DNA from: JBKPNZ01 sp046732895
GTDB lineage: Bacteria; Actinomycetota; Thermoleophilia; Solirubrobacterales; 70-9
NCBI GenBank assembly: GCA_046732895.1
Contig: JBKPNZ010000019.1
Coordinates: 1 to 64,000, forward strand
Reading direction: 5' to 3'
DNA: 64,000 nt
Shown here one piece after another: positions 33,907 through 42,607 of the stretch. The position numbers and the translations under genes are program-made. The notes beneath the pieces were generated by a model, which was not told the origin of the DNA, ran no database searches, and saw nothing but the letters and a program-made list of their open reading frames with translations. Within the stretch, counting starts at the first letter, position 1; the number at the start of each line of letters is the position of its first letter.

Positions 33907-33909
33907 GCG

Positions 33910-33915
33910 GATAAT
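33910..33915 (+). promoter_or_regulatory. -10 box GATAAT before the NfeD gene
   Basis: GATAAT is 6 nt before ATG 33922, with no Shine-Dalgarno in between. A likely leaderless promoter for the NfeD-slipin-GalT-like operon, separate from the TlpA gene. Confidence 0.4.
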
Positions 33916-33921
33916 TCCCAT

Positions 33922-35292
33922 ATGCCCATGCGTCGCCTACACATCGCACTGGCGACGGCGCTGATCGCGGTCGGCGCATGGACAGCCGCTGCGCCGGCTC
34001 CCGCGCAGGACTCCACCGGGACCGCCTACTCGATCGAGCTGAACGACTCGATCAACCCGGCGACGGCGAAGTGGGTGTCGAGCGCCCTCGACGACGCGGT
34101 CGATCAGGGGGCGAAGCTGGCGATCATCCGGCTCGACACCCCCGGCGGGCTCTCGGACTCACTGCGCGACATCGTCAAGGACGAGCTTGCGGCGCCGATT
34201 CCGGTGGTGGTCTACGTCTACCCGAACGGAGCGCGCGCCGCGTCGGCCGGCGCCTACATCACGGAGGCGGCCGACGTCGCCGCGATGGCGCCCGAGACGA
34301 ACATCGGCTCGGCGACCCCGATCGCGATCGGGCCCGGGGGCTCGTCGGACCTCGATCGGAAGATCAAGAACGACGCCGCCGCGTCGCTGCGCGCGCTCGC
34401 ATCCGACCACGGCCGCAATCCCCGCCTGGCCGAGGACCTGGTCAGCTCGGCGACGAACGTGACCGCCGAGGAGGCGCTGCACGCCGGGCTGATCGACGTG
34501 ATCGCAGACGACCAGCAGGAGCTCCTCCAGAAGCTGGACGGTTTCCGGGTTCAGGGCCCGAAGGCCCAGACGCTTCACACGGCGGGCCTTGAGATCGACG
34601 AGCACGACGAGCCGTTCCAGTACGAGCTGCTCGGGATCCTCGTCGACCCGACCGTCTCCTACCTGCTGATCCTGCTCGGGATCGTCGGGCTGGCGCTCGA
34701 GCTCTTCAGCCCCGGCCTGATCTTCCCGGGCGCGTTCGGGGCAGTCTCCTTCATCCTCGGCCTTTACGGCTCGGCGCAGCTGCCCGTGACCGCCGCGGGG
34801 ATCCTGCTGCTCGTCTTCGGCGCCGGGCTGATCATCGCCGAGGCGCACCTGCCCACGCATGGCCTCTTGGGGATCACGGGAGTGGCGGCGCTGATCGCGT
34901 CCGGCCTGCTGCTCTACGACACCGGCAGCGATGCGTTCGGCATCTCGGCCCCCGTCGTGATTGTCATCGGCCTGGCGCTGGGAGGGTTCATCGCGTTCGC
35001 CGGGCAGCGCGCGGTCGCGGCTCGCCACCGTCCCGTGCACACCGGGTGGGAGGAGATGGTGGGGTCCATCGGCGACGTCCGGCAGACGCTCGACCCGGTG
35101 GGCCAGATCTTCGTCAGCGGCGCCCTCTGGCGGGCGCGCCCGGCGGGCGACGCCACGGGCGGGCCCCCGATACGACCCGGCGTTAGAGTCCGCGTCGAGT
35201 CGGTGGAGGGACTGACACTACGGGTCACGCCCGTCGACGAGGAGCCCGCCGCCGACCACGCCCAGGAGACCGAGAGACAAGGAGTCAGCTAG
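33922..35292 (+). CDS. NfeD family membrane-bound serine protease
   Basis: 456 residues. A signal peptide (1-28) precedes a ClpP/SppA-like protease domain: IIRLDTPGGLSDSLRDIV, YVYPNGARAASAGAYITEAA with the catalytic Ser, and DRKIKNDAAASLRAL with the catalytic Lys region. About five transmembrane segments (residues 235-370) and a C-terminal OB-fold NfeD domain (MVGSIGDVRQTLDPVGQIFVSG, then GVRVRVESVEGLTLRV) complete the long-form NfeD architecture. It is followed, with a 1-nt overlap, by its usual partner, a slipin; together they are thought to maintain membrane quality. Confidence 0.88.
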   Translation: MPMRRLHIALATALIAVGAWTAAAPAPAQDSTGTAYSIELNDSINPATAKWVSSALDDAVDQGAKLAIIRLDTPGGLSDSLRDIVKDELAAPIPVVVYVYPNGARAASAGAYITEAADVAAMAPETNIGSATPIAIGPGGSSDLDRKIKNDAAASLRALASDHGRNPRLAEDLVSSATNVTAEEALHAGLIDVIADDQQELLQKLDGFRVQGPKAQTLHTAGLEIDEHDEPFQYELLGILVDPTVSYLLILLGIVGLALELFSPGLIFPGAFGAVSFILGLYGSAQLPVTAAGILLLVFGAGLIIAEAHLPTHGLLGITGVAALIASGLLLYDTGSDAFGISAPVVIVIGLALGGFIAFAGQRAVAARHRPVHTGWEEMVGSIGDVRQTLDPVGQIFVSGALWRARPAGDATGGPPIRPGVRVRVESVEGLTLRVTPVDEEPAADHAQETERQGVS

Positions 35293-36101
35293 TGGGAGTC
35301 GCCATCGCGATCGTCGCCGTCCTCGCAATCATTCTGCTGCTCCTGCTTGCCTCGTCTGTGCGGATCCTGCGCGAGTACGAGCGGGGGGTCATCTTTCGCC
35401 TCGGCCGGCTGATAGCCCAGAAGGGCCCCGGCCTGATCCTGCTGATCCCGATCATCGACCAGATGGTCCGCATCGATCTGCGGACGATTACGCTCAACGT
35501 GCCTCCCCAGGAAGTGATCACCAAGGACAACGTCACCGTGCGCGTGAATGCGGTCGCGTACTTCCGTGTCATCGACGCGAACAAGGCGGTGACGGAGATC
35601 GAGAACTACCTGCTTGCGACCTCCCAGATCGCGCAGACGACTCTGCGCTCGGTTCTCGGCAAGGCGGAGCTGGACGCGCTGCTGGGTGAGCGCGAGCGCC
35701 TGAACGTCGAGCTCCAGCAGATCATCGACGAGCAGACCGAGCCGTGGGGGATCAAGGTCTCGACGGTCGAGGTCAAGGACGTCGAGCTGCCGCAGAACAT
35801 GCAGCGATCGATCGCCCTCCAGGCCGAGGCCGAGCGTGAGCGGCGCGCGAAGATCATCAACGCCGACGGTGAGTTCCAGGCGGCCGAGAAGCTCTCGCAG
35901 GCGGCCAACATCATCAGCCAGAATCCGGCGACGCTGCAGCTGCGCTATCTGCAGACGCTGTTGCAGATCGGCGGCGATCAGAACTCGACGATTGTGTTCC
36001 CGCTCCCGATCGATCTGCTCAAGCCCTTGCTCGAACCGCATGCGCCGGGAAGCGTTCCGGCGCCGGATCGGCCCCCTGAGCCTCCGCCGCCGCCGCGCTG
36101 A
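35292..36101 (+). CDS. slipin / SPFH (band 7) family protein
   Basis: 269 residues from GTG 35292. N-terminal hydrophobic anchor (about 1-20), then the SPFH domain: RILREYERGVIFRLGRL, GPGLILLIPIIDQMVRIDLR, QTTLRSVLGKAELDALL and WGIKVSTVEVKDVELPQNM. A coiled-coil stretch AERERRAKIINADGEFQAAEKL follows, as in stomatin and slipin. The C-terminus is Pro-rich (APDRPPEPPPPPR). Stomatin is a substrate or partner of NfeD protease in archaea. The stop TGA overlaps the apparent CTG start of the next gene. Confidence 0.92.
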   Translation: MGVAIAIVAVLAIILLLLLASSVRILREYERGVIFRLGRLIAQKGPGLILLIPIIDQMVRIDLRTITLNVPPQEVITKDNVTVRVNAVAYFRVIDANKAVTEIENYLLATSQIAQTTLRSVLGKAELDALLGERERLNVELQQIIDEQTEPWGIKVSTVEVKDVELPQNMQRSIALQAEAERERRAKIINADGEFQAAEKLSQAANIISQNPATLQLRYLQTLLQIGGDQNSTIVFPLPIDLLKPLLEPHAPGSVPAPDRPPEPPPPPR

Positions 36102-37168
36102 CCGCCCCCGAGATCCGCATAGACCAGCTCACCGGCCTGCGGGCGATCCTGGCTCCCGGCCGGGTCGAGCGTCCCGATGCCTTCGCGCCCGCGCCGGCGG
36201 TCTCGAAGCCCGATGCCGTCGAGACCTGCCCGTTCTGCGAGGGCCGCGAGGGCCGCACCCCCCCGGAGGTCTGGGCGGACCGCCCCGGGGGTGGGGGGCC
36301 CGACTCACCCGGTTGGCTCGCGCGGGCGGTCCCGAATCTGTACCCGGTCCTCGGGGGCTCGGAAGGCGGGCAGGGGCCAGCGGACGGCAGCCAGCCGACG
36401 GAGACCGGGCTCGCGAGCTCGATCGATCCCCTGAGGGCATCGACTCGCGGGACGCAGCCCAATCTCTTCGCCTCGCAGCCGGCCGCGGGGGCGCACGAGG
36501 TGATCGTCGGGGCGCCCGAGCACGTGACGGCGATGGCCGACCTCCCGGGGGAGCGATTCGCATCGGCGATCGCGGCCTGGCGCGAGCGGATGCGGGCTCA
36601 CGGTGCAGCCGCCTCCTATGTCCACCTGATCGTGAACGAGGGACCGGACGCCGGGGCCTCGCTCGAGCACACCCACGCGCAGCTCTACGCGCTCCCGTTC
36701 GTCCCGGCCGAGATCGCCCGCGAGCGCGAACGAGCCGCCGCCTACCACGAGCGCACTATGGGTGGGCACGTAGTGACCGACGTCGCGACGGAAGAGGTGC
36801 GCCGGCGCGAGCGGCTCGTCGCCCACGACGACGACTCGCTCTTGATCGCGCCCTGGGCGTCCCGTTCTCCCTTCGAGCTGCGGGTCGTTCCGCGGCGACC
36901 AGCGCCCTCGTTCGAGCACGACGGCGAGGCGGGCACGAGCATGCTCCGTACTGCCCTGCGAGGCCTCGCGTCGCTCTTCGGCGCGTCGCCGCAGCTCAAC
37001 CTCTGGGTCCGGACCGCACCCCGCGGAACCGAGGAGTTCTGCTGGCACATCGACATCCTGCCGCGGCTCACTGTGCGCGCCGGCTTCGAGCTCGGCACCG
37101 GCGTCGACATCAACGTCTACCCACCCGAGCGCGCCGCGTCCGACCTGCGCGCGGCGCTGGGCCAATAG
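36098..37168 (+). CDS. galactose-1-phosphate uridylyltransferase-like protein, probable CTG start
   Basis: 356 residues when read from CTG 36098, which overlaps the slipin stop (CTGA). No ATG, GTG or TTG lies in frame between an upstream in-frame TGA (36077) and GTG 36500. Yet the 134 residues before 36500 are clearly GalT-like: LTGLRAILAPGRVERPDAF, zinc-site CPFC (residues 44-47), TPPEVW and ARAVPNLYPVL. Downstream motifs: HEVIVGAPEH, LEHTHAQLYALPFVP (H-x-H-x-Q, nucleophile His) and EEFCWHIDILPRL. Family members transfer a UMP or similar group between sugar phosphates. A sequencing error near the start is the main alternative to CTG initiation. Confidence 0.75.
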   Translation: MTAPEIRIDQLTGLRAILAPGRVERPDAFAPAPAVSKPDAVETCPFCEGREGRTPPEVWADRPGGGGPDSPGWLARAVPNLYPVLGGSEGGQGPADGSQPTETGLASSIDPLRASTRGTQPNLFASQPAAGAHEVIVGAPEHVTAMADLPGERFASAIAAWRERMRAHGAAASYVHLIVNEGPDAGASLEHTHAQLYALPFVPAEIARERERAAAYHERTMGGHVVTDVATEEVRRRERLVAHDDDSLLIAPWASRSPFELRVVPRRPAPSFEHDGEAGTSMLRTALRGLASLFGASPQLNLWVRTAPRGTEEFCWHIDILPRLTVRAGFELGTGVDINVYPPERAASDLRAALGQ

Positions 37169-37180
37169 GCTGCGCCGCCC

Positions 37181-37903
37181 ATGCCGCCCCTGGGCAAGCC
37201 ATTCCCGCGCTTCATCGCCGACGCCCCGCTCGAGAAGGCGCCCTACGGGCGCTGGGAGGAGCGCCTCGCGGCGGAGTTCACCAAAGCCTGCGAGCCTCAC
37301 GCCGAGCAGGCAGGCACAGGCGTTGACCCCGAGACGATCAGGTGGTTCCCCGAGCGCACCTACGGCGGCCGCACGTACATCCCCGCGACGGCGGCTGGGG
37401 CGGAGTTCGATTCAGCCGAGGAGTCCGCGCCGATCGAGTACTTCGGCCACGTCTCCTTCGTGCGGCCCGAGGACGAGGGGGAGCCATCCGAGCTTCGCGC
37501 CCAAGCCGACTTCACCGACGTGACGGCCGAGGCCAACCCCGAGTGGCGGGTCGACCTGAACGATGACGTCGTCGGCAAGTGGCGCGCCGGCGGCACGCGT
37601 GGGGGCGACATCACCCTGATCTGGGGGCTGCCGCTCGTGGGTGGCGCGGTGGCCGCAACGGCCGAGCTCGACGGCGAGGTGGTGGACCAGGTTGCGATCG
37701 AGGACGGCCGCTTCACCCTGGTCGCCGTCGACGCCGTGCAGGGGTTCGGCGATCGGCACCTCTACCTCGAGATCGTGCTGTGGGACCGCACCCTGCGCCG
37801 CGCCGTCGCGAGCGAGAGCCTCTACGCGGAGGCGGACGAGGATGAGGACGAAGAGCCGGACGAGGGCGACGAGCCCACGGAGGAGCCGCCGCGCACCGAG
37901 TAA
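37181..37903 (+). CDS. hypothetical protein with acidic C-terminal tail
   Basis: 240 residues. The N-terminal half contains FPERTYGGRTYIPATAAGAEF. The middle is beta-rich (DITLIWGLPLVGGAVAATAEL, FTLVAVDAVQGFGDRHLYLEIVLW). The last 25 residues are almost all Asp, Glu and Pro (EADEDEDEEPDEGDEPTEE). No signal peptide, no recognised family. It begins 12 nt after the GalT-like gene and probably ends this transcript, since a strong hairpin follows. Confidence 0.65.
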   Translation: MPPLGKPFPRFIADAPLEKAPYGRWEERLAAEFTKACEPHAEQAGTGVDPETIRWFPERTYGGRTYIPATAAGAEFDSAEESAPIEYFGHVSFVRPEDEGEPSELRAQADFTDVTAEANPEWRVDLNDDVVGKWRAGGTRGGDITLIWGLPLVGGAVAATAELDGEVVDQVAIEDGRFTLVAVDAVQGFGDRHLYLEIVLWDRTLRRAVASESLYAEADEDEDEEPDEGDEPTEEPPRTE

Positions 37904-37905
37904 AA

Positions 37906-37927
37906 GCGGCCGCCCGAGGGCGGCCGC
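37906..37927. terminator. bidirectional hairpin terminator
   Basis: GCGGCCGCCC-GA-GGGCGGCCGC: a perfect 10-bp GC stem starting 2 nt after the stop of the + gene and lying between convergent genes. T-rich sequence follows only loosely (CTCATTTCTC), so termination strength is uncertain. Confidence 0.6.
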
Positions 37928-37942
37928 AGTCTCATTTCTCGG

Positions 37943-38083
37943 TCAGTAGGCGGCTCTCCCGCGCCAGCCGGTCACGAACAGGACCAGGGCGAGAATTCCC
38001 AGCACGAACAGGATCGGATGCACGATGGCACCGCCCGCTATCGCGATGACCAACAGAATCACGCCTGCGATCAACCAAAGCAT
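37943..38083 (-). CDS. 46-aa hydrophobic membrane peptide
   Basis: Reads MLWLIAGVILLVIAIAGGAI, a short HPILFV turn, then a second hydrophobic helix (LGILALVLFVTGW) and RGRAAY. A strong AGGAGG lies 9 nt before the ATG on the minus strand, which makes it a convincing real gene although very short. Two closely spaced helices suggest a hairpin in the membrane. It resembles the many tiny actinobacterial YqaE-like or DUF6131-like proteins without a clear match. Confidence 0.7.
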   Translation of the reverse strand: MLWLIAGVILLVIAIAGGAIVHPILFVLGILALVLFVTGWRGRAAY

Positions 38084-38171
38084 GGCTTCTCCTCCTTGAG
38101 CCGCTCGATTGTTGCCGCCGACTCCTACCCGGATTGGGGCGGGCCAACCTGGCCGGACTTGAACTCAGCCG

Positions 38172-38558
38172 CTAGCGGGACGAGGACTCGTTCAGGCTCA
38201 CGGCAGCGCGAATGAGGGTCGTGAAAGCCTGCTCATCGATTTCATCGTCCTCGTGGATGTCGATTGCGCGCCGGGTCTTGCCCTCGAGGCTCGAGTTGAA
38301 CAGTCCCGAAGGGTCCTTCAGCGAAGCCCCCTTGAAGAACGTGAGTTTCACGATGCTCTTGTAGGTCTCGCCGGTGCAGATCGGACCTTCGTGAGACCAC
38401 ACCGGAACCCCCGGATTGGAAGCCTTTCTCCACTTCCACTCCTCGACCACCTCGGCATCGGCCTGCTTGATCAGGGCGCGAACCCTGGAGAGGGTCTCGC
38501 CCCGCCAGTCGCCCAGCTCCTTGATCCTCGCGTCTATCTGCTCGGATGGAGACTCCAT
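38172..38558 (-). CDS. DUF1801 domain protein
   Basis: 128 residues. Sequence pattern of the DUF1801/YdhG-like fold: DARIKELGDWRGETLSRVRALIKQAD, VVEEWKWRKASNPGVPVWSHEGPICTGETYKSIVKLTFFKGASLKDP, LEGKTRRAIDIHEDDEID. Members are small soluble proteins of unknown function, structurally related to frataxin. A TAAAGT box 9 nt before the ATG may be its -10. Confidence 0.8.
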   Translation of the reverse strand: MESPSEQIDARIKELGDWRGETLSRVRALIKQADAEVVEEWKWRKASNPGVPVWSHEGPICTGETYKSIVKLTFFKGASLKDPSGLFNSSLEGKTRRAIDIHEDDEIDEQAFTTLIRAAVSLNESSSR

Positions 38559-38674
38559 ATCGTCCCCACTTTAGTCCTCGCCCATTCGCGGTCGAAATCG
38601 GACGCTTCCGTTCGTCCTATGAGTGAAAACGTTGATATACGGCCTTCCCGCGCACGCACGACGAGAGGAGCACC

Positions 38675-40054
38675 GTGGCATCAAGACGAGAGCACGACAG
38701 GTCGATCGACGATCTTCGAGCTCGGCTCGAGGGCGAGCTCATCAGTCCGGATGACCCCTCCTACGACGAGGCGCGGCAGGTCTTCTTCAAGGGCGTCGAC
38801 AAGCGGCCGCTCGCGGTCGCGCGGGTAGCCGGCGCCGACGACGTCGCAGCGGTGGTCAACGCGGCGCGCGAGGGCGGCCTCGAGCTCGCCGTCCGCAGTG
38901 GCGGCCACAGCCGCCCCGGGTACGGGACGGTCGACGGCGGCCTCGTCATCGACCTCTCCGGAATGGACGGCGTGGAGATCGACGCCGACAATGGAACCGC
39001 CTGGGCCCAGACCGGCGCGACGGCCGGCAAGTACACGCTCGCCACCGCGGAGACGGGACGCGTGACCGGGCTCGGCGACACCGGCTCTGTCGGCATCGGC
39101 GGGCTCACGCTGGCAGGTGGGATCGGGTTCCTGGTGCGGAAGACCGGCCTGACGATCGACAACCTGCTCGCGGCCGAGGTGGTGACCGCCGACGGCCAGG
39201 TCGTTCGGGCGAGCGAGGACTCGGAGCCGGATCTCTTCTGGGCGATCCGCGGTGGCGAGAGCAACTTCGGCGTCGCCACCCGCTTTCAGCTGCGCCTGGC
39301 CGAGATCTCGGAGATCGTCGGCGGCATGCTGATCCTGCCCGCGTCGCCGCAGGTGATCTCGTACTTCCTCGAGGCCGCGCAGGCGGCGCCCGAGGAACTC
39401 TCCACGATCGCGAACGTACTGATCGCCCCGCCGCTCCCGTTCGTGCCCGAGGAGGCGCACGGCAAGCCGGTCGTGATGGGCCTGTTCGCCTTCGTCGGGC
39501 CGGTTGACCGCGGCGAGGACGTGATCGCCCCCTTCCGGGCGCTCGCCACGCCGCTGGCCGACATGGTGCGGCCGATGCGCTATCCGGAGCTCTACGAGGG
39601 CCCCGAGCAGGAGGCCCGCTTCGCGGCCGGCACCAACTTTTTCGCCGACTCGCTCGAGCCGGCGGGCGCCGAGGCGATCCTCGAGCAGCTGCCCAAGTCG
39701 ACGGCGCCGATGAAAGCGGTCCAGCTGCGGGTGCTCGGGGGCGCGCTGGCGCGGGTTCCAAACGACGCCACCGCGTTCGCGCATCGCGACCGAGGGCTGT
39801 TCGTGAACGTCGCGGCGATGTACATGGATGCCGGCGAGAAGGACACCCACGACGCCTGGGTCAACGGCCTCGCGAACTCACTCGGCAAGGACGGTTCCGG
39901 CGGCTACGTCGGCTTCCTCGGCGAGGAGGACGAGGCGACGATCCGCGCGGCCTACCCTGGCGCGACCTGGGACCGTCTCCGCGAGCTGAAGCGCCGCTAC
40001 GACCCCGACAACCTCTTCCACCTCAACCACAACATCCCACCGGCCGCCGACTAG
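38675..40054 (+). CDS. FAD-linked oxidoreductase, berberine-bridge-enzyme-like
   Basis: 459 residues from GTG 38675 with GAGAGGAG upstream. The FAD-binding PP-loop region contains AVRSGGHSRPGYGTVDGGLVIDL; the His in SGGHS is the usual 8-alpha-histidyl FAD attachment. LGDTGSVGIGGLTLAGGIGFL lacks the Cys that makes a second flavin bond in bicovalent members. The C-terminal BBE segment ends YDPDNLFHLNHNIPP. Such enzymes oxidise sugars, alkaloids or polyketides, and the substrate is unknown. There is no signal peptide. It stands alone between DUF1801 and the arginase-like gene. Confidence 0.88.
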   Translation: MASRREHDRSIDDLRARLEGELISPDDPSYDEARQVFFKGVDKRPLAVARVAGADDVAAVVNAAREGGLELAVRSGGHSRPGYGTVDGGLVIDLSGMDGVEIDADNGTAWAQTGATAGKYTLATAETGRVTGLGDTGSVGIGGLTLAGGIGFLVRKTGLTIDNLLAAEVVTADGQVVRASEDSEPDLFWAIRGGESNFGVATRFQLRLAEISEIVGGMLILPASPQVISYFLEAAQAAPEELSTIANVLIAPPLPFVPEEAHGKPVVMGLFAFVGPVDRGEDVIAPFRALATPLADMVRPMRYPELYEGPEQEARFAAGTNFFADSLEPAGAEAILEQLPKSTAPMKAVQLRVLGGALARVPNDATAFAHRDRGLFVNVAAMYMDAGEKDTHDAWVNGLANSLGKDGSGGYVGFLGEEDEATIRAAYPGATWDRLRELKRRYDPDNLFHLNHNIPPAAD

Positions 40055-40097
40055 CCCGAGGGGGTCAGCTGGAGCGTGGCGTCGCGATGGCACGCCG

Positions 40098-40931
40098 TCA
40101 CGGCGCGCCGTCGATCAGGCGTTGAATCGCGGCAATCGCGGTCGTCAGCGTCGATCCGTCGTCCTTCGAGGGGGTGTAGGTGGCGATGGTCGTGGCGATG
40201 ACGGTGAAACGATCACGGACCTGGCCGATCAACTCGGCGAGCTGTTCGGGGGAAATGCCACCCGGCACGGGCGGATCGACCACGCCCAACCCGACGGCCG
40301 GATCCAGAGCGTCGAGATCGAGGTGAACGTACACCCCCTCTATGTCCTCAGCCAGCCGGTCGAGCGTCGTCTCGACGTTGCCCTGCGGAAGCCCGTCCTG
40401 CCACCGCACGACATGCACGGCGCTCCGCTCGAGTCGACGCGCCTCTTCGGCGGGTGACAAGCTCCGCACGCCGAACAGCGCCACCCGCTCCTGAACAACT
40501 GGTCGCCACTCGAGCGCCGACCAGACTTCCTCGCCGCAGTCGCCTACGACCACGGCGAGCGTCATGCCGGGCCAGAAGCCGCTCGTAGACGAGCTGGGCG
40601 TGTTGAAGTCGGCGTGGGCGTCGATCCACACCACCCCGCAACCCGCATCGCGAGCCCCCGCCAGCACACCCGGGGCGACGTCGCAGGAACCGGCGAGGAC
40701 CACCGGCCGGCACCCCTCCGCGACGATCGCCTGCCCCTGTTCTGCCACCCGGCGGCACACTGCGAGCGACGCCGCGCGCACATCGCCGCCGAAGGGCGGC
40801 ACCGAGACGCGGCGCGAGTCCAACCGGCAGCCGGCATCGGCCAGCGTCCCGGTCAGCATCGCCGGGCCGTCGGCCGCGGCATGAGAGGGATCCCCGGCCA
40901 TCGCCGGCACCTCGATGATCGCGTGCCCCAC
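40098..40931 (-). CDS. arginase/ureohydrolase-fold protein with altered metal site
   Basis: 277 residues from GTG 40931. The fold is clear from VVWIDAHADFNTPSS (metal-binding DAHAD, near residue 104) and VYVHLDLDALDPAVG (D-x-D-x-x-D, near 206). The first ligand block, normally GGDHS, reads AGSCDVAPG here (near 84), so the usual His is absent. Similar GxC variants occur in a divergent subgroup of the superfamily. It may hydrolyse a guanidino compound with a changed metal centre, or have another role. No arginine-catabolism neighbours. Confidence 0.75.
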   Translation of the reverse strand: MGHAIIEVPAMAGDPSHAAADGPAMLTGTLADAGCRLDSRRVSVPPFGGDVRAASLAVCRRVAEQGQAIVAEGCRPVVLAGSCDVAPGVLAGARDAGCGVVWIDAHADFNTPSSSTSGFWPGMTLAVVVGDCGEEVWSALEWRPVVQERVALFGVRSLSPAEEARRLERSAVHVVRWQDGLPQGNVETTLDRLAEDIEGVYVHLDLDALDPAVGLGVVDPPVPGGISPEQLAELIGQVRDRFTVIATTIATYTPSKDDGSTLTTAIAAIQRLIDGAP

Positions 40932-41072
40932 GCCATTAGGTTCGCAGCCCCCGCTGAGATTTCGCCGTTCGGTCCGTTAGCAGTAACTGGCTCGTGGGCG
41001 CACCGGTCAAACGCTGCCTGATTTCCTACGACGCTTAGGACTAGCCGGAACTTGCGGTCGATTTCCGGGGAT

Positions 41073-41098
41073 TCAGGCACAAAAAGGGGGCTGTGCCT
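41073..41098. repeat. inverted repeat with AGGCACA/TGTGCCT arms
   Basis: Seven-nt arms separated by a 10-nt A/G tract, upstream of the RibD-like gene. It shares the TCAGGCAC core with the mce palindrome at 13253-13278. Confidence 0.35.
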
Positions 41099-41180
41099 AA
41101 ACGGTTGGTGCCGAGGGGCGTTACATACGTGCGTCCGTCGGGCTCGGGTGAGGCAGCGCCTTGGTGGTACTCATTACGCA

Positions 41181-41744
<564 letters not shown>

Positions 41745-41908
41745 CCATCGGCTTGTAGGAGGAGCGCCGACGGCGCCGGCGAGAGAGCCGTTCAGGCCGT
41801 GATCGGAGAGTCCGGCCAGACGTGCCGAAATGAAGTCCGTCGATCCAGCCCGATGGCCAGCGCCGCGAGAGCCGAAAATCGCTTGGCCAAGCCCTAGACT
41901 CGGCCGTA

Positions 41909-41949
<41 letters not shown>

Positions 41950-42053
41950 CGTTCGTCGGGATCGCAGTTTTCGGCTTTGCCAAGCGGTTTTCGCGCCAAA
42001 CGCGAGGACATTCCGGAGGTTCACACCGCCGCTATTTACGCTCGATCTCCGTG

Positions 42054-42088
42054 GGTTTGGGCAGCGGTAGACGGCTGCTGCCCAAACC
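42054..42088. repeat. stem-loop with 12-nt perfect arms
   Basis: GGTTTGGGCAGC and GCTGCCCAAACC separated by 11 nt. No T-tract follows. It lies between the tRNA fragment and the DGPF promoter. Confidence 0.55.
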
Positions 42089-42167
42089 GGTGACGTACAG
42101 GGCCTCGGGAAGCGGTTGTGTTCGCGGTCAGGGGACCGGCCGCCGATTAGCCGGTTCGCGGAAAAGC

Positions 42168-42195
42168 TGTCCCCTAAGCGTGCACCCGTTCGTGG
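42168..42195 (+). promoter_or_regulatory. ECF-type promoter upstream of DGPF-sigma operon
   Basis: TGTCCCC (42168) and CGTTCGTGG (42187) are 19 nt apart start to start. The same two blocks with the same spacing precede the MFS gene (43779/43798), and the sequence between the second block and the ribosome binding site is also conserved (GCGACAA-CCA-CCCAA-AGGAGG). Confidence 0.6.
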
Positions 42196-42230
42196 TTAGG
42201 GCGACAATCCACCCCAACAGGAGGTCTCAG

Positions 42231-42569
42231 ATGCAGTACGCAATGTTGATCCACGCCAAGCCCGGCTACACCGACGAGCTAAACGAGGACGAACAAAAGG
42301 CAATGTTCGGTGAATACGTGGCGCTTGGCGAGGACCCGCGCATTCGGGGCGGCGCACAGCTCCAGCCGATCGAGACGGCCACGACGGTGCGCGTGGAGGA
42401 GGGCCAGACGCTGACCACCGATGGTCCGTTCGCCGACACCAAGGAGGTGTTGGTCGGCTACTACGTGTTCGAGGCCGACAGCCTCGACGAGGCGACCGAG
42501 TTGGCCGCGCGGATCCCGGCGGCCCGTCTCGGCGGCGCGATCGAGGTCCGGCCGTTGCTGGAGCGCTAA
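42231..42569 (+). CDS. DGPF domain (YCII-related) protein
   Basis: 112 residues from ATG 42231, AGGAGG 7 nt upstream. The name-giving motif is present in TLTTDGPFADTKEVLVGYYVFE, within a ferredoxin-like YCII fold (MQYAMLIHAKPGYTDEL at the N-terminus, AARIPAARLGGAIEVRPLLER at the C-terminus). DGPF proteins are the conserved genomic partners of ECF42 sigma factors; their function is unknown. It is followed at once by the sigma factor gene. A paralogue with the same length lies at 46016-46354. Confidence 0.88.
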   Translation: MQYAMLIHAKPGYTDELNEDEQKAMFGEYVALGEDPRIRGGAQLQPIETATTVRVEEGQTLTTDGPFADTKEVLVGYYVFEADSLDEATELAARIPAARLGGAIEVRPLLER

Positions 42570-42607
42570 CCCTGCTGGAGGACGTTTTCCGCGACGAGTG
42601 GGGGCGT

